64,000 nt of DNA, from assembly GCA_028288025.1 (NCBI GenBank), contig JAQBOM010000031.1:62001-126000 (forward strand), read 5' to 3'. A program made the translations under genes and the position numbers. Of this stretch, positions 16,968 to 25,161 are shown in pieces (within the stretch, counting starts at the first letter, position 1; each line of letters begins with the position of its first letter). This stretch comes from Mucilaginibacter sp. (GTDB lineage: Bacteria; Bacteroidota; Bacteroidia; Sphingobacteriales; Sphingobacteriaceae). The notes below the pieces were generated by a model. That model was given only the letters and a program-made list of their open reading frames with translations. It was not told the origin of the DNA and searched no databases.

Positions 16968-18881
16968 ATGAAAGCCCCGATGAAAATCAGTTCATTCGAA
17001 GAATACCAGCAGGTTTATAAACAAAGCGTTGAGCAGCCCGAAGAATTTTGGGAAGGTATAGCCAACAATTTTCAGTGGCGCAAAAAGTGGGATAAGGTGC
17101 TTGAATGGAACTTCGAAGAACCAAAAATCAAATGGTTCCAGGGCGCCAGGCTGAATATCACTGAAAATTGCCTCGACCGCCATTTGGATACTTTAGGCGA
17201 TAAGCCGGCCATCATCTGGGAGCCGAACGACCCGACAGAAAATCATCGCATATTAACCTACCGCCAGCTATACGATAAAGTTTGCCAGTTTGCCCACGTG
17301 CTTAAAAACAACGGCGCGAAAAAAGGAGACCGGATATGCATCTATATGCCTATGGTGCCTGAGCTGGCTATCGCAGTACTGGCATGTGCCAGGATCGGCG
17401 CTATACATTCGGTTGTTTTTGGGGGATTTTCGGCGCAATCCATCGCCGACAGGATAAAGGATGCTGACTGCAATATTGTTATCACCGCCGATGGGGGTTA
17501 CCGCGGCAATAAAGAGATCCCATTAAAGAACATTATCGATGATGCCCTGGTACAGTGCCCTTCGATCAAACGGGTTATTGTGCTCACTCGCAGCCGTACG
17601 CCGGTTTCTATGATAAAAGGCCGGGATGTGTGGTGGGAAGACGAGATCAAAAAAGTAGAGACCCAGGGAAACACCACCTGCGATGCTGAAGAAATGGATG
17701 CGGAAGATATGCTGTTTATCCTGTATACCTCCGGCTCAACCGGCAAACCAAAGGGTGTGGTACATACCTGCGGCGGATACATGGTTTATACGGGTTATAC
17801 TTTTACCAATACCTTCCAGTATAATATAGGCGAAGTTTATTTCTGTACTGCTGATATCGGCTGGATCACCGGCCATTCGTACATCGCCTATGGCCCGCTT
17901 ACCCAGGGCGCGACAACGGTTCTATTCGAAGGAATACCATCGTGGCCCACGCCCGGCCGTTTTTGGGATATCGTTGAAAAGTTTAAAGTCAATATTCTAT
18001 ATACTGCTCCAACGGCTATCCGCTCGTTAATGAGCTTTGGCGATGACGTGTTAAAAGGGAAAAATTTTAGCTCGCTGAAAAAGCTGGGCTCGGTGGGTGA
18101 GCCGATAAATGAAGAGGCCTGGCATTGGTTTGATGAAAAAATAGGCCAGGGAAAATGCCCGATAGTGGATACCTGGTGGCAAACAGAAACCGGCGGATTT
18201 ATGATCGCCCCTATAGCAGGGATCACCAAAACCAAACCGGGCTATGCCACCCTACCCTTACCCGGCGTGCAGCCTGTTTTGGTTGATGAGAATGGGAAAG
18301 AATTAGAAGGCAACGGCGTAAGCGGAAACTTGTGCATCAAATTCCCGTGGCCGGGGATGCTACGCACCACTTATGGTGACCACGAGCGCTGCCGCACAAC
18401 TTATTTTTCGAGTTATCCTCACTTATATTTCACCGGCGACGGCTGCCTGCGTGATGAGGATGGCTACTACCGCATTACCGGACGGGTTGACGATGTATTA
18501 AATGTATCGGGCCACCGCATCGGTACGGCCGAAGTGGAGAATGCCATTAATATGCATAGCAGCGTGGTTGAATCGGCAGTAGTTGGTTACCCGCACGAGA
18601 TAAAGGGCCAGGGTGTATACGCCTACGTGGTATGCCCCAACCAGCACGGCGACGAAGAGCTTGCCCGCAAGGATATCATGATGACGGTAACCCGGATCAT
18701 CGGCGCTATAGCCCGCCCGGATAAGATCCAGTTTGTGACGGGTTTGCCGAAAACGAGGTCGGGAAAAATTATGCGGCGTATTTTGCGTAAAATAGCCGAG
18801 GGCGATACCGGTAACCTGGGCGATACCTCTACTTTGCTTGATCCTGGTGTGGTGGAGGAGATCAAGGAGGGGGCGTTGTAA
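16968..18881 (+). CDS. acs: Acetyl-CoA synthetase
   Basis: 637-residue AMP-forming acetate-CoA ligase. It begins with the ACS N-domain (EEYQQVYKQSVEQPEEFWEG). The AMP-binding loop YTSGSTGKPKG is at 253-263 and DTWWQTETGG in the centre. The C-terminal GRVDDVLNVSGHRIGTAEVE hinge precedes PKTRSGKIMRRILR. Lys600 is the residue regulated by acetylation in characterised homologues. It activates acetate to acetyl-CoA. TTTTTTG at about 16911 and TAATTTAC at 16941 form a possible promoter. It is a single gene on its own transcript. Confidence 0.96.
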   Translation: MKAPMKISSFEEYQQVYKQSVEQPEEFWEGIANNFQWRKKWDKVLEWNFEEPKIKWFQGARLNITENCLDRHLDTLGDKPAIIWEPNDPTENHRILTYRQLYDKVCQFAHVLKNNGAKKGDRICIYMPMVPELAIAVLACARIGAIHSVVFGGFSAQSIADRIKDADCNIVITADGGYRGNKEIPLKNIIDDALVQCPSIKRVIVLTRSRTPVSMIKGRDVWWEDEIKKVETQGNTTCDAEEMDAEDMLFILYTSGSTGKPKGVVHTCGGYMVYTGYTFTNTFQYNIGEVYFCTADIGWITGHSYIAYGPLTQGATTVLFEGIPSWPTPGRFWDIVEKFKVNILYTAPTAIRSLMSFGDDVLKGKNFSSLKKLGSVGEPINEEAWHWFDEKIGQGKCPIVDTWWQTETGGFMIAPIAGITKTKPGYATLPLPGVQPVLVDENGKELEGNGVSGNLCIKFPWPGMLRTTYGDHERCRTTYFSSYPHLYFTGDGCLRDEDGYYRITGRVDDVLNVSGHRIGTAEVENAINMHSSVVESAVVGYPHEIKGQGVYAYVVCPNQHGDEELARKDIMMTVTRIIGAIARPDKIQFVTGLPKTRSGKIMRRILRKIAEGDTGNLGDTSTLLDPGVVEEIKEGAL

Positions 18882-18945
18882 GTAGTTGATGGTTCATAGT
18901 TCATGGCAAATATTTTATCTTTACTAATAAATTATCAACAGGTAA

Positions 18946-19353
18946 ATGGAAAATAAAAATGCTCGCTGGAAACAACGGTTTCAAAATTTTGAAAAAGCAT
19001 TTTTATTTTTCGAAACTACAGTCGATAAAGAAAGCTATACGCCAATTGAGGTTGGCGGTTTAGTACAGGCGTTTGAGTTTACGTTTGAACTGGGGTGGAA
19101 AACAATTAAAGATTTTTTGTATGAACAAGGATTAAACACGAGCTACCCACGCGAAACGATAAAAGAGGGCTTTCAAACTAAAATAATTGAAGACGGGCAT
19201 ACCTGGCTTCATATGCTCGAAAAACGAAACGAATTGTCACATACATACAATGAGGCAACCGCTGAGCAAGCTGTTGAAGTTATTAAATACCAATACTACC
19301 AGGCAATAGAACAAGTTTATCGTTTTTTTAAAGATAAATTAAATGAACAATAG
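18946..19353 (+). CDS. hepT: HepT-like HEPN toxin / nucleotidyltransferase substrate-binding protein (HI0074 family)
   Basis: 135-residue all-helical protein. The segment RNELSHTY (R94, H99, Y101) fits RX4HXY, the HEPN ribonuclease motif of HepT toxins, in which the tyrosine is the site of AMP addition by the partner. Alternative family name: HI0074 nucleotidyltransferase substrate-binding protein. The downstream minimal nucleotidyltransferase overlaps its end by 11 nt, the usual toxin-then-antitoxin order. It is AT-richer than acs. Toxicity is inferred from family knowledge; the motif is seen directly. Confidence 0.8.
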   Translation: MENKNARWKQRFQNFEKAFLFFETTVDKESYTPIEVGGLVQAFEFTFELGWKTIKDFLYEQGLNTSYPRETIKEGFQTKIIEDGHTWLHMLEKRNELSHTYNEATAEQAVEVIKYQYYQAIEQVYRFFKDKLNEQ

Positions 19354-19663
19354 CCGGTTTGGATTTAAATATGGCGACCTTGAAACTATTGTTCAGTCCA
19401 TTTCAAAGTTCCCCGAAATTACAAAGGCGGTAATTTTTGGTTCAAGAGCCCGGGGAAATCACCAGGCCGGCAGCGATGCAGATATTGCTGTATGGACAAC
19501 AAATGATGATGCAATTTGGCAGCTGTCGGGGGTTTTAAACGATGAAACCTTACTCCCGTATAAATTCGACATTCTTCATTATAATAAAATAGATAATCCG
19601 GAACTAAAAGAACAGATCAATCTGTCGGGAGTTGAAATATATAGAAAGAGTCGAGATAGTTAG
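19343..19663 (+). CDS. mntA: MntA-like minimal nucleotidyltransferase antitoxin
   Basis: 106 residues of the minimal nucleotidyltransferase fold. GSRARGNHQAGSDAD (G33, S34, D45, D47) fits exactly the GSX10DXD signature of MntA antitoxins, which AMPylate HepT. The ATG at 19343 lies inside the end of the upstream gene in another frame, giving tight translational coupling. A terminator follows at 19781. No DUF86 or other domain is fused. Type VII toxin-antitoxin function is an inference from both partners' motifs. Confidence 0.82.
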   Translation: MNNSRFGFKYGDLETIVQSISKFPEITKAVIFGSRARGNHQAGSDADIAVWTTNDDAIWQLSGVLNDETLLPYKFDILHYNKIDNPELKEQINLSGVEIYRKSRDS

Positions 19664-19780
19664 GGTCAAGGGAAGTATTTCTCACTGCGACTTTCCTGAT
19701 ATGTTAGTAGAAAAATCAATTTTAAGACTCCCGGAGGGAATACCGAATTTAATTTGATGGTCATCATCCAAGCCTTTAAA

Positions 19781-19810
19781 AGCCTCGTTAATGCGGGGCT
19801 TTTTATTTAT
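19781..19810 (+). terminator. Intrinsic terminator after the HepT/MntA pair
   Basis: AGCCTCG, loop TTAATG, CGGGGCT (7 bp with one G-T pair) followed directly by TTTTATTTAT. It lies about 118 nt after the mntA-like stop and just ahead of surE. Confidence 0.75.
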
Positions 19811-19843
19811 TGATGGTCAACTGTACCGAAATTGCTAATTTCG
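19810..19843 (+). promoter_or_regulatory. Candidate surE promoter with very short leader
   Basis: TTG at 19810-19812 and TAATTTCG at 19836-19843 (one mismatch to TAnnTTTG), spacing 23. Only 7 nt separate the -7 box from the surE ATG. Confidence 0.35.
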
Positions 19844-19850
19844 CCTTACT

Positions 19851-20624
19851 ATGAAAACTAAACCCACTATTCTTGTTGTAAATGACGATGGCATAACCGC
19901 GCCGGGGATAAAAGCGCTTATGGATGTGATGGCCGAGATCGGCCGCGTTGTGGTGGTAGCGCCGGATAGCCCGCAATCGGGAATGGGGCATGCGATTACT
20001 ATTGGCAAGCCATTGCGTTTAGACAAGGTTGATATTTATGAAGGCATTGAAATGTACCGATGCTCGGGCACACCGGTTGATTGCGTTAAGCTTGCAGTAA
20101 ATAAAATTTTTAAAGGTCAAAAGCCTGACCTATGTGTGTCCGGTATCAACCATGGATTAAACAACTCTATTAATGTATTGTATTCAGGCACCATGTCGGC
20201 GGCTGTTGAGGGTGCTATCGAAAGCATCCCTTCAATCGGGTATTCCCTCGACGACTTTACTCTCCAGGCTAATTTTGCTCCCTGTTTAAAATTTGTAAAG
20301 GAAATTGCCTTGCAGGTTTTAAAAAACGGCTTGCCAACAGCCACTTTACTTAATGTAAACTTTCCGGCTACGCATAATATAAAAGGTATAAAAATATGCC
20401 GACAGGCAAATGCCAAATGGGCCGAGGAATTTGACGAGCGCATTGATCCGCATAAGCGCCCCTACTACTGGCTAACAGGCGTGTTCCAGCTAAACGATGG
20501 CGGCGAGGATACCGACGTTTGGGCGCTCGAGCATAATTATGTATCGGTGGTACCTGTGCAATTTGATATGACGGCGCACCACGCCATACCTGTATTGAAC
20601 GGCTGGACTTTTGACGAATTATAA
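19851..20624 (+). CDS. surE: 5'/3'-nucleotidase SurE
   Basis: 257-residue SurE phosphatase that dephosphorylates nucleoside monophosphates and short polyphosphates. The metal site VNDDGITAPGI is near residues 10-20, GTPVDCV in the middle and VSGINHGLN (metal and phosphate loop) follows. All expected Asp, Asn and Ser ligands are present. Length is typical. It converges on the small exported protein at 20628 with a 3-nt gap. Confidence 0.95.
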   Translation: MKTKPTILVVNDDGITAPGIKALMDVMAEIGRVVVVAPDSPQSGMGHAITIGKPLRLDKVDIYEGIEMYRCSGTPVDCVKLAVNKIFKGQKPDLCVSGINHGLNNSINVLYSGTMSAAVEGAIESIPSIGYSLDDFTLQANFAPCLKFVKEIALQVLKNGLPTATLLNVNFPATHNIKGIKICRQANAKWAEEFDERIDPHKRPYYWLTGVFQLNDGGEDTDVWALEHNYVSVVPVQFDMTAHHAIPVLNGWTFDEL

Positions 20625-20627
20625 TTG

Positions 20628-21194
20628 TTATTCTTTAATTCCGGTCATGGTAAAGTCCACGCCGCGGGTAACGCTTTTGCCCCGGTATATTAGTGGAAAA
20701 TCGGGATTGTTAAGTATCCATACCTCGCTTTTCCCATTGTCGCCTATTGCGTGATAAACATCAGCGGGTTTGTTATTTATTTTATAGGTGGTAGTATCAC
20801 TGGCAACTGTGAATTTCTGGCTGTTCAACTCAAATGCTTTATCCTTCACCATGCTATTAAAAATGGCCTTTGAAAGAACAAGCAACGTTTCGTTGTCCTT
20901 CATCTTGGTAACGCCGTCCGGGTCGGGTTGTTTGATCACCAGTTTGGTTGCGTTTTCGATTGCCTTTGCGGGGATTTCAAAGCTGCCGGTGCCGTATCCT
21001 TCAATATCCCATTGAAATTTAACAGGATCGCCAAGGCTTTTAATTGTTATCGTTAGTGGTATATGCTGTCCTAACGCGACCGAATATGCATCATAAGTAA
21101 TTACCGTGCCTTCCTTTATTACGGGTACATATTTTTGGGCGAACGCACACGTGTATAACGTGGCGAAAAAAGCAAAAACCAATATTTTTTTCAT
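20628..21194 (-). CDS. Exported hypothetical protein (188 aa)
   Basis: Signal peptide MKKILVFAFFATLYTCAFA with probable cleavage before QKY, then about 168 residues of mostly beta-strand character: DAYSVALGQHIPLTITIKSLG, SFEIPAKAIENA, FNSMVKDKAFELNSQKFTV, and a C-terminal PDFPLIYRGKSVTRGVDFTMTGI. I do not recognise the family. The layout (strand-rich, with a single conserved-looking C-terminal lysine/arginine strand) would suit a periplasmic or lipoprotein-like beta-barrel fold such as YmcC/DUF3108 types, but this is a guess. It is monocistronic, converging on surE and diverging from the lpxB operon. Confidence 0.7.
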   Translation of the reverse strand: MKKILVFAFFATLYTCAFAQKYVPVIKEGTVITYDAYSVALGQHIPLTITIKSLGDPVKFQWDIEGYGTGSFEIPAKAIENATKLVIKQPDPDGVTKMKDNETLLVLSKAIFNSMVKDKAFELNSQKFTVASDTTTYKINNKPADVYHAIGDNGKSEVWILNNPDFPLIYRGKSVTRGVDFTMTGIKE

Positions 21195-21257
21195 AAGGTA
21201 ATGTGATGAATTTTATCGGCAATAAAAATAAAACATTTAAAACGTTGTTTACTCTCG

Positions 21258-21265
21258 TACTTTTG
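21258..21265 (+). promoter_or_regulatory. -7 box TACTTTTG five bases before the lpxB-operon start codon
   Basis: Exact TAnnTTTG. The spacer to ATG at 21271 is GATTT, which places the expected transcription start at the A of ATG. No TTG at the normal -33 distance was found; the T-rich ATTT at about 21235 is the nearest. Confidence 0.4.
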
Positions 21266-21270
21266 GATTT

Positions 21271-21537
21271 ATGCTGAACAAAAATAGTATGCTTACGGGC
21301 GTCGCGGCCGGTTTAATATTTCCTGCTGTGGCATGGCTAACCGAATATTTATTAAAAAACAATACATACATCATCAACCGCCCTGCTGTACCTTATTTTA
21401 TTGCGATTGGTTTAAATCTTATCATGTTAAGATTCAGCTATAAATACGGAGCTGATAAAACAGCAAGAGGTATAATGCTGACAACATTTGCGTGTATGCT
21501 ATTGATATTTGTATTTAAGATACATCCTATAAAATGA
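21271..21537 (+). CDS. Small membrane protein upstream of lpxB (88 aa)
   Basis: 88 residues with three probable membrane-spanning stretches (LTGVAAGLIFPAVAWLTEYLL, VPYFIAIGLNLIMLRF, GIMLTTFACMLLIFVF). There is no recognised domain. Its TGA overlaps the lpxB ATG in the sequence ATGA, so the two are translationally coupled. Membership of the lipid A operon suggests an accessory role at the inner membrane, but the sequence alone does not show one. Confidence 0.75.
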   Translation: MLNKNSMLTGVAAGLIFPAVAWLTEYLLKNNTYIINRPAVPYFIAIGLNLIMLRFSYKYGADKTARGIMLTTFACMLLIFVFKIHPIK

Positions 21538-22646
21538 AGTACTACCTGGTAGCCGGCGAAGCCTCCGGCGATTTGCACGGGGCTAATTTGATTAAAGCAT
21601 TAAAGGAGCGTGATGAACAGGCGGGATTTCGTTTTTTTGGCGGCGATCTGATGCAGGCGGAAGCCGGCAAGCCGGTAAAACACATTGCCGATATGGCCTT
21701 TATGGGTTTTATCGAAGTGGTGTTTAATTTAACCACCATTTTAAAAAATCTTAGCTTTTGCAAGGAGGACATCCTTTCCTGGCAACCTGATGTATTAATT
21801 TTGATAGATTTCCCCGGGTTTAATTTAAAGATCGCGGAATTTGCGAAGAACAATAATATCCTGGTTTGCTACTATATCTCCCCCAAGGTTTGGGCCTGGA
21901 ACCAGAAGCGGGTTTTGAAGATAAAAAAGATAGTAGACCATCTGTTTTGCATTTTACCATTCGAGGTTGATTTTTATAAGCAATGGGGTATGGATGTTGA
22001 TTATGTAGGTAACCCGTTGCTTGACGCGATCAACGCTTTCACCCCTGATACCAATTTCATCGAACAAAATCAGCTCACGGGCAAAAAGATAGTTGCCCTG
22101 CTGCCCGGCAGCCGGAAACAGGAGATAAGCCGCCTGCTGCCCGAAATGATCAGCGTTGCTAATAGATTTCCGGAATACCAGTTTGTGATTGCCGGCGCCC
22201 CCAATTTTAATTATACCTATTACGACCAGTTTATGGACGAGCAAAAGATCCCGGTTGTATTTAACGCGACGTATGACCTGTTAACCCACGCAAGTGCCGC
22301 CATTGTAGCTTCGGGCACCGCAACCCTTGAAACTGCTTTATTTGATGTGCCACAGGTTGTTGTATATAAAGGGCACCCGATATCGATAACCATCGCCCGG
22401 GCGGTAGTGAAAATTAAATTCATATCCCTTGTTAACCTGATAATGGATAAGCCGGTAGTGAAGGAGCTAATACAACAGGATTGCACGGCAGAAAAAATTG
22501 CAGGGGAAATTGATAGAATATTAAATGATAAAAGCTACCGCGCGGCCATGCTTGCCAATTATAACGGGCTCGATGCAAAAATGGGCCTGCCGGGCGCCTC
22601 GGCCAAAACCGCCGGATTAATTATACAATACGCATCAAAAACGTAA
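21534..22646 (+). CDS. lpxB: Lipid-A-disaccharide synthase
   Basis: 370-residue GT19 glycosyltransferase joining UDP-diacylglucosamine and lipid X at the inner face of the membrane. Signatures: N-terminal VAGEASGDLHGANLI, then FPGFNLKIAEFAK, YYISPKVWAWNQKRV, a central LLPGSRKQEISRLLP (donor phosphate loop) and ASGTATLE near the C-terminus. Full length. It is coupled to the small membrane protein by a 4-nt overlap and followed at once by a hairpin that begins at its own stop codon. Confidence 0.96.
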   Translation: MKYYLVAGEASGDLHGANLIKALKERDEQAGFRFFGGDLMQAEAGKPVKHIADMAFMGFIEVVFNLTTILKNLSFCKEDILSWQPDVLILIDFPGFNLKIAEFAKNNNILVCYYISPKVWAWNQKRVLKIKKIVDHLFCILPFEVDFYKQWGMDVDYVGNPLLDAINAFTPDTNFIEQNQLTGKKIVALLPGSRKQEISRLLPEMISVANRFPEYQFVIAGAPNFNYTYYDQFMDEQKIPVVFNATYDLLTHASAAIVASGTATLETALFDVPQVVVYKGHPISITIARAVVKIKFISLVNLIMDKPVVKELIQQDCTAEKIAGEIDRILNDKSYRAAMLANYNGLDAKMGLPGASAKTAGLIIQYASKT

Positions 22647-22680
22647 AGCCCCCAGGCGAACCAGGAGGCTTTACATTTTC
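22644..22680 (+). terminator. Intrinsic terminator overlapping the lpxB stop codon
   Basis: TAAAGCC pairs with GGCTTTA (outer 7 bp, with CC/GG continuing inside after a C-A mismatch), followed by CATTTTC. The first TAA of the stem is the lpxB stop codon. Confidence 0.65.
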
Positions 22681-22727
22681 ATAGATGTTGTTTGTAGAAT
22701 TTATAGGTAGATGAAAATATATGATAG

Positions 22728-22886
22728 TCAGGCTACTGATAATGTATGCGTAGTACCCTGTTTGTTGCTGCTAAAAAATTGATTCCGTTCCATAAACGAT
22801 TTCAAATCGTTTGAAAGAATTTCTTTTAACTCATTATCAAAACGAATCAATAATTTGCTTGCTGCCGGTTTTTTGTAAGTCTTCAT
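22728..22886 (-). CDS. Hypothetical 52-aa protein
   Basis: A short open frame: MKTYKKPAASKLLIRFDNEL at the start, then ILSNDLKSFMERNQFFSSNK and a polar end. It is helical and basic, with no cysteine and no recognised domain. It lies 20 nt downstream of the 80-residue ORF at 22906 on the same strand, so the two may form a small operon. Coding status rests on ORF integrity and neighbouring position only. Confidence 0.4.
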   Translation of the reverse strand: MKTYKKPAASKLLIRFDNELKEILSNDLKSFMERNQFFSSNKQGTTHTLSVA

Positions 22887-22905
22887 AGTGGTATGTTTTA
22901 GGTTC

Positions 22906-23148
22906 CTATTTGTTTTTCTTATCAGTTTGTTCTTCAGTTAAATTATCTTTTCTTCGTTTGGCTTCCTTATACTGCCTTAACAGTTGCTCTTTATCCCGCT
23001 CATCCGATGTCAATGCAGGATTGGCTGGGTTGTCCCATTCCTTTTCCTCTTCCACCCGTCCTTTTTTATTGTCAAGTGCCATCCTGTACTGCATTTGCTC
23101 AATTATATTCCAAATCAGTGCCAAAGTTTGTTTGTCGTAAAAAATCAT
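22906..23148 (-). CDS. Hypothetical 80-aa highly charged protein
   Basis: 80 residues: a hydrophobic-aromatic first third (TLALIWNIIEQMQYRMALD) followed by a charged, probably coiled-coil tail rich in K, E and D (DERDKEQLLRQYKEAKRRKDN). There is no signal peptide and no recognised domain. The gap before the MFS gene (about 125 nt) shows nothing else. It could be a real small protein paired with the 52-residue ORF downstream. Confidence 0.45.
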   Translation of the reverse strand: MIFYDKQTLALIWNIIEQMQYRMALDNKKGRVEEEKEWDNPANPALTSDERDKEQLLRQYKEAKRRKDNLTEEQTDKKNK

Positions 23149-23273
23149 TGTTCTGTAGTTGGATTTAATTCACAGTTGAATGTAAACCAAGCTAAAACGC
23201 ATACAACGGCTAGAAGCCATTGTCACAATAGTGTACAAAATTTTGTAAACCGTGTGGTAAACAGTAGTCACCC

Positions 23274-24473
23274 TCATGCTGCGGACCTTGCAGACATCTT
23301 TTGATGGTTAGCGAAATGCACAATAAGCGCTATAACCGACAGGGCAATGCCTATTGAGCATACCCCATCCCATTGATAATTTTTCCATATCATAGAAGCC
23401 ACCAGGGTGCCGGCCGACCCGCCGATGAAATAGGATACCATATATATGGTGTTGATACGATTGCGTGCCTCGGGCTTTAAAGCAAAAATGATGGACTGGT
23501 TTGAAATATGGGTTGCCTGCACACCCATATCCAATAAAATTACCCCCACAATCAAACCAGCGATGCTGTGCCCCGAAAAAATAAAAACGACAAACGAAAC
23601 GAGTATTAAAAACAAAGTGAAAGCAGATAATTTATAAGCGTCCATTTTATCGCTTAACCGGCCCATTAGTCCGGCGGCTATCGCACCAAAAGCGCCAACG
23701 AGCCCAAATTCACCGGCCACACTGGCCCCCATATCAAAGTTTTGCTTCAATAAAAATACGATGGTTGTCCAGAAAGCGCTGAAACAGGCAAAACATAACG
23801 CGCCGCGCAATGCAGCGAGTCTTAACGCGGGTTCGTGTTTAAACAGGTCGGTCATCGAGGCCATCAACTGTTTGTAATTACCTTTATAGTCGGGTTCCAC
23901 TTCCGGTAAAAACACCCATATCAGTAGCCAGATGACTACCATGATACCTGCCGCTATAAAAAACACAGCGTGCCAGCCCCAGTACTCACCAATAAAACCG
24001 CTGAAAGTACGCGATAATAATATGCCTATTAATAACCCGCTCATGATAAGACCTATCTTTTTACCCCGTTCATGTGGTTTAGCCAGGTGGGCGGCCATAG
24101 GAATAAGCAGTTGCGGTATGATTGACGCGGCGCCCAAAATAAAACTGGCGCCGATCATTATATTAATACCCGGCGCCAGCGCTGTAGACACCAACGATAA
24201 AACAATAAAAACAAAAATAATAAGCATTAAGCGTTTACGTTTAACCATATCGGCCATAGGCACAAGGAAAAACATGCCGACAGCGTAGCCAAGCTGGGTA
24301 AGCATTGATACCTGGCCCGCTTTGGTTCGGGTAACATGAAAGGTACGGGCAATGTCCTCCAGTAAAGGTTGGTTATAATATATGTTAGCTACCACGAGGC
24401 CAGTGGCTATGGTCATGATCCATAACGTTAACGGGGTAAGCTCGGGGTGCGTTTTTGCAGCAGCGTTGTTCAT
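23274..24473 (-). CDS. MFS transporter (DHA1-type efflux)
   Basis: 399 residues with 12 probable membrane helices. The loop 2-3 segment GMFFLVPMADMVKRKRLM resembles the MFS motif A, and GLVGAFGAIAAGLMGRLSDKMD is its repeat between helices 8 and 9. The N-terminal GLVVANIYYNQPLLEDIARTF is typical of the YgaY/NepI-like sugar-or-drug efflux subfamily found in many Bacteroidota and Proteobacteria. The substrate cannot be named. It is a single gene, transcribed away from the AT-rich gap at 24474. Confidence 0.9.
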   Translation of the reverse strand: MNNAAAKTHPELTPLTLWIMTIATGLVVANIYYNQPLLEDIARTFHVTRTKAGQVSMLTQLGYAVGMFFLVPMADMVKRKRLMLIIFVFIVLSLVSTALAPGINIMIGASFILGAASIIPQLLIPMAAHLAKPHERGKKIGLIMSGLLIGILLSRTFSGFIGEYWGWHAVFFIAAGIMVVIWLLIWVFLPEVEPDYKGNYKQLMASMTDLFKHEPALRLAALRGALCFACFSAFWTTIVFLLKQNFDMGASVAGEFGLVGAFGAIAAGLMGRLSDKMDAYKLSAFTLFLILVSFVVFIFSGHSIAGLIVGVILLDMGVQATHISNQSIIFALKPEARNRINTIYMVSYFIGGSAGTLVASMIWKNYQWDGVCSIGIALSVIALIVHFANHQKMSARSAA

Positions 24474-25072
24474 AATTATTTAACAATCAGCCGCAAAAGT
24501 GTTAAAGCATATTTAGAAATATGTTTGAGTAACGCAATTTTTGCAATAAGCCTTTAAAAAAAGGCCACCATTTGATACTGAAAAGCAATGTCGCGACGTT
24601 TATTTGCCTGGAGCAGCAAGTATAAAACCTCAATAAAAAACGTTTTGTAATAAATCTCATACAAAATGTATATAAATTGGAGTAAAAAAATGAAAAACGA
24701 CACTTTCACATCGAAATACAATCACAAATTCAATCATTTTATGAGATGTGTTCAATTTTTTTACTTAAATATCAATTATTGAGGATTTTTTTTAATACTT
24801 ATATGCTTAAATCTTATCATACAATGAAATTTATTTAAAAATAGATTCAAAATTTGTCGACAAAAGACCTATTAACACGATTTTTACAAAGTTTTTATTA
24901 AATTAATATAATCTTAACAAAATATTTGTATTTTTGTCAATCAAACAACACCAAAATCGTTTTTTACATAAATGTTACAAAAATAAATTTGGTATTGTTA
25001 AATGTTAGTGTTACTTTTACACCGTTAACAACACAAAGTAGTCTTCTCATAATTTAGGTTTATAATTGGTTA
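24474..25072. other. AT-rich gene-free stretch
   Basis: About 600 bp of very A/T-rich DNA between the MFS gene and the plus-strand terminator at 25073, with no ORF of convincing length on either strand. It contains two -7-like boxes on the plus strand, TATTTTTG at 24929-24936 and an exact TAAATTTG at 24984-24991, and a nine-codon micro-ORF at 25002. No repeats or tRNA-like structure were seen. Confidence 0.6.
25002..25028 (+). CDS. Possible leader peptide MLVLLLHR
   Basis: Eight codons then TAA: ATG, TTA, GTG, TTA, CTT, TTA, CAC, CGT. Four of the eight codons specify leucine. It is followed 45 nt later by the terminator hairpin. The coding claim is weak because such ORFs arise easily by chance in AT-rich DNA. 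Confidence 0.15.
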   Translation: MLVLLLHR

Positions 25073-25122
25073 GCAAAGGCCCCTGCCCATCAGGGGCTTT
25101 GCTTGTTTTAGGGCTTTTTTTT
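25073..25122 (+). terminator. Strong plus-strand intrinsic terminator without an upstream plus-strand gene
   Basis: GCAAAG-GCCCCTG, loop CCCAT, CAGGGGC-TTTGC: 12 bp with one bulged G, followed by TTGTTTTAGGGC and eight T residues. On the minus strand the hairpin is not followed by T residues, so the orientation is plus. No plus-strand ORF exists in the preceding 600 bp. Confidence 0.8.
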
Positions 25123-25161
25123 AAGTCCGCCAACTAATGGAACCGGTACGACACCTACAGA

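Larger units (their letters stand above)
24984..25122 (+). ncRNA. Candidate small RNA or orphan attenuator leader
   Basis: TAAATTTG at 24984-24991 (with TTTTT at 24961, a poor -33) could drive a transcript of about 120 nt ending at the strong terminator 25073-25122. A micro-ORF at 25002-25028 would encode MLVLLLHR, with four Leu codons in eight. The AAAG-GCCC segment of the terminator's left arm can pair either with the near GGGGC-TTT or with a later GGGCTTT, two alternative hairpins as in attenuators. No plus-strand gene follows, so the leader, if real, is detached from its operon or acts as an sRNA. Confidence 0.3.
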
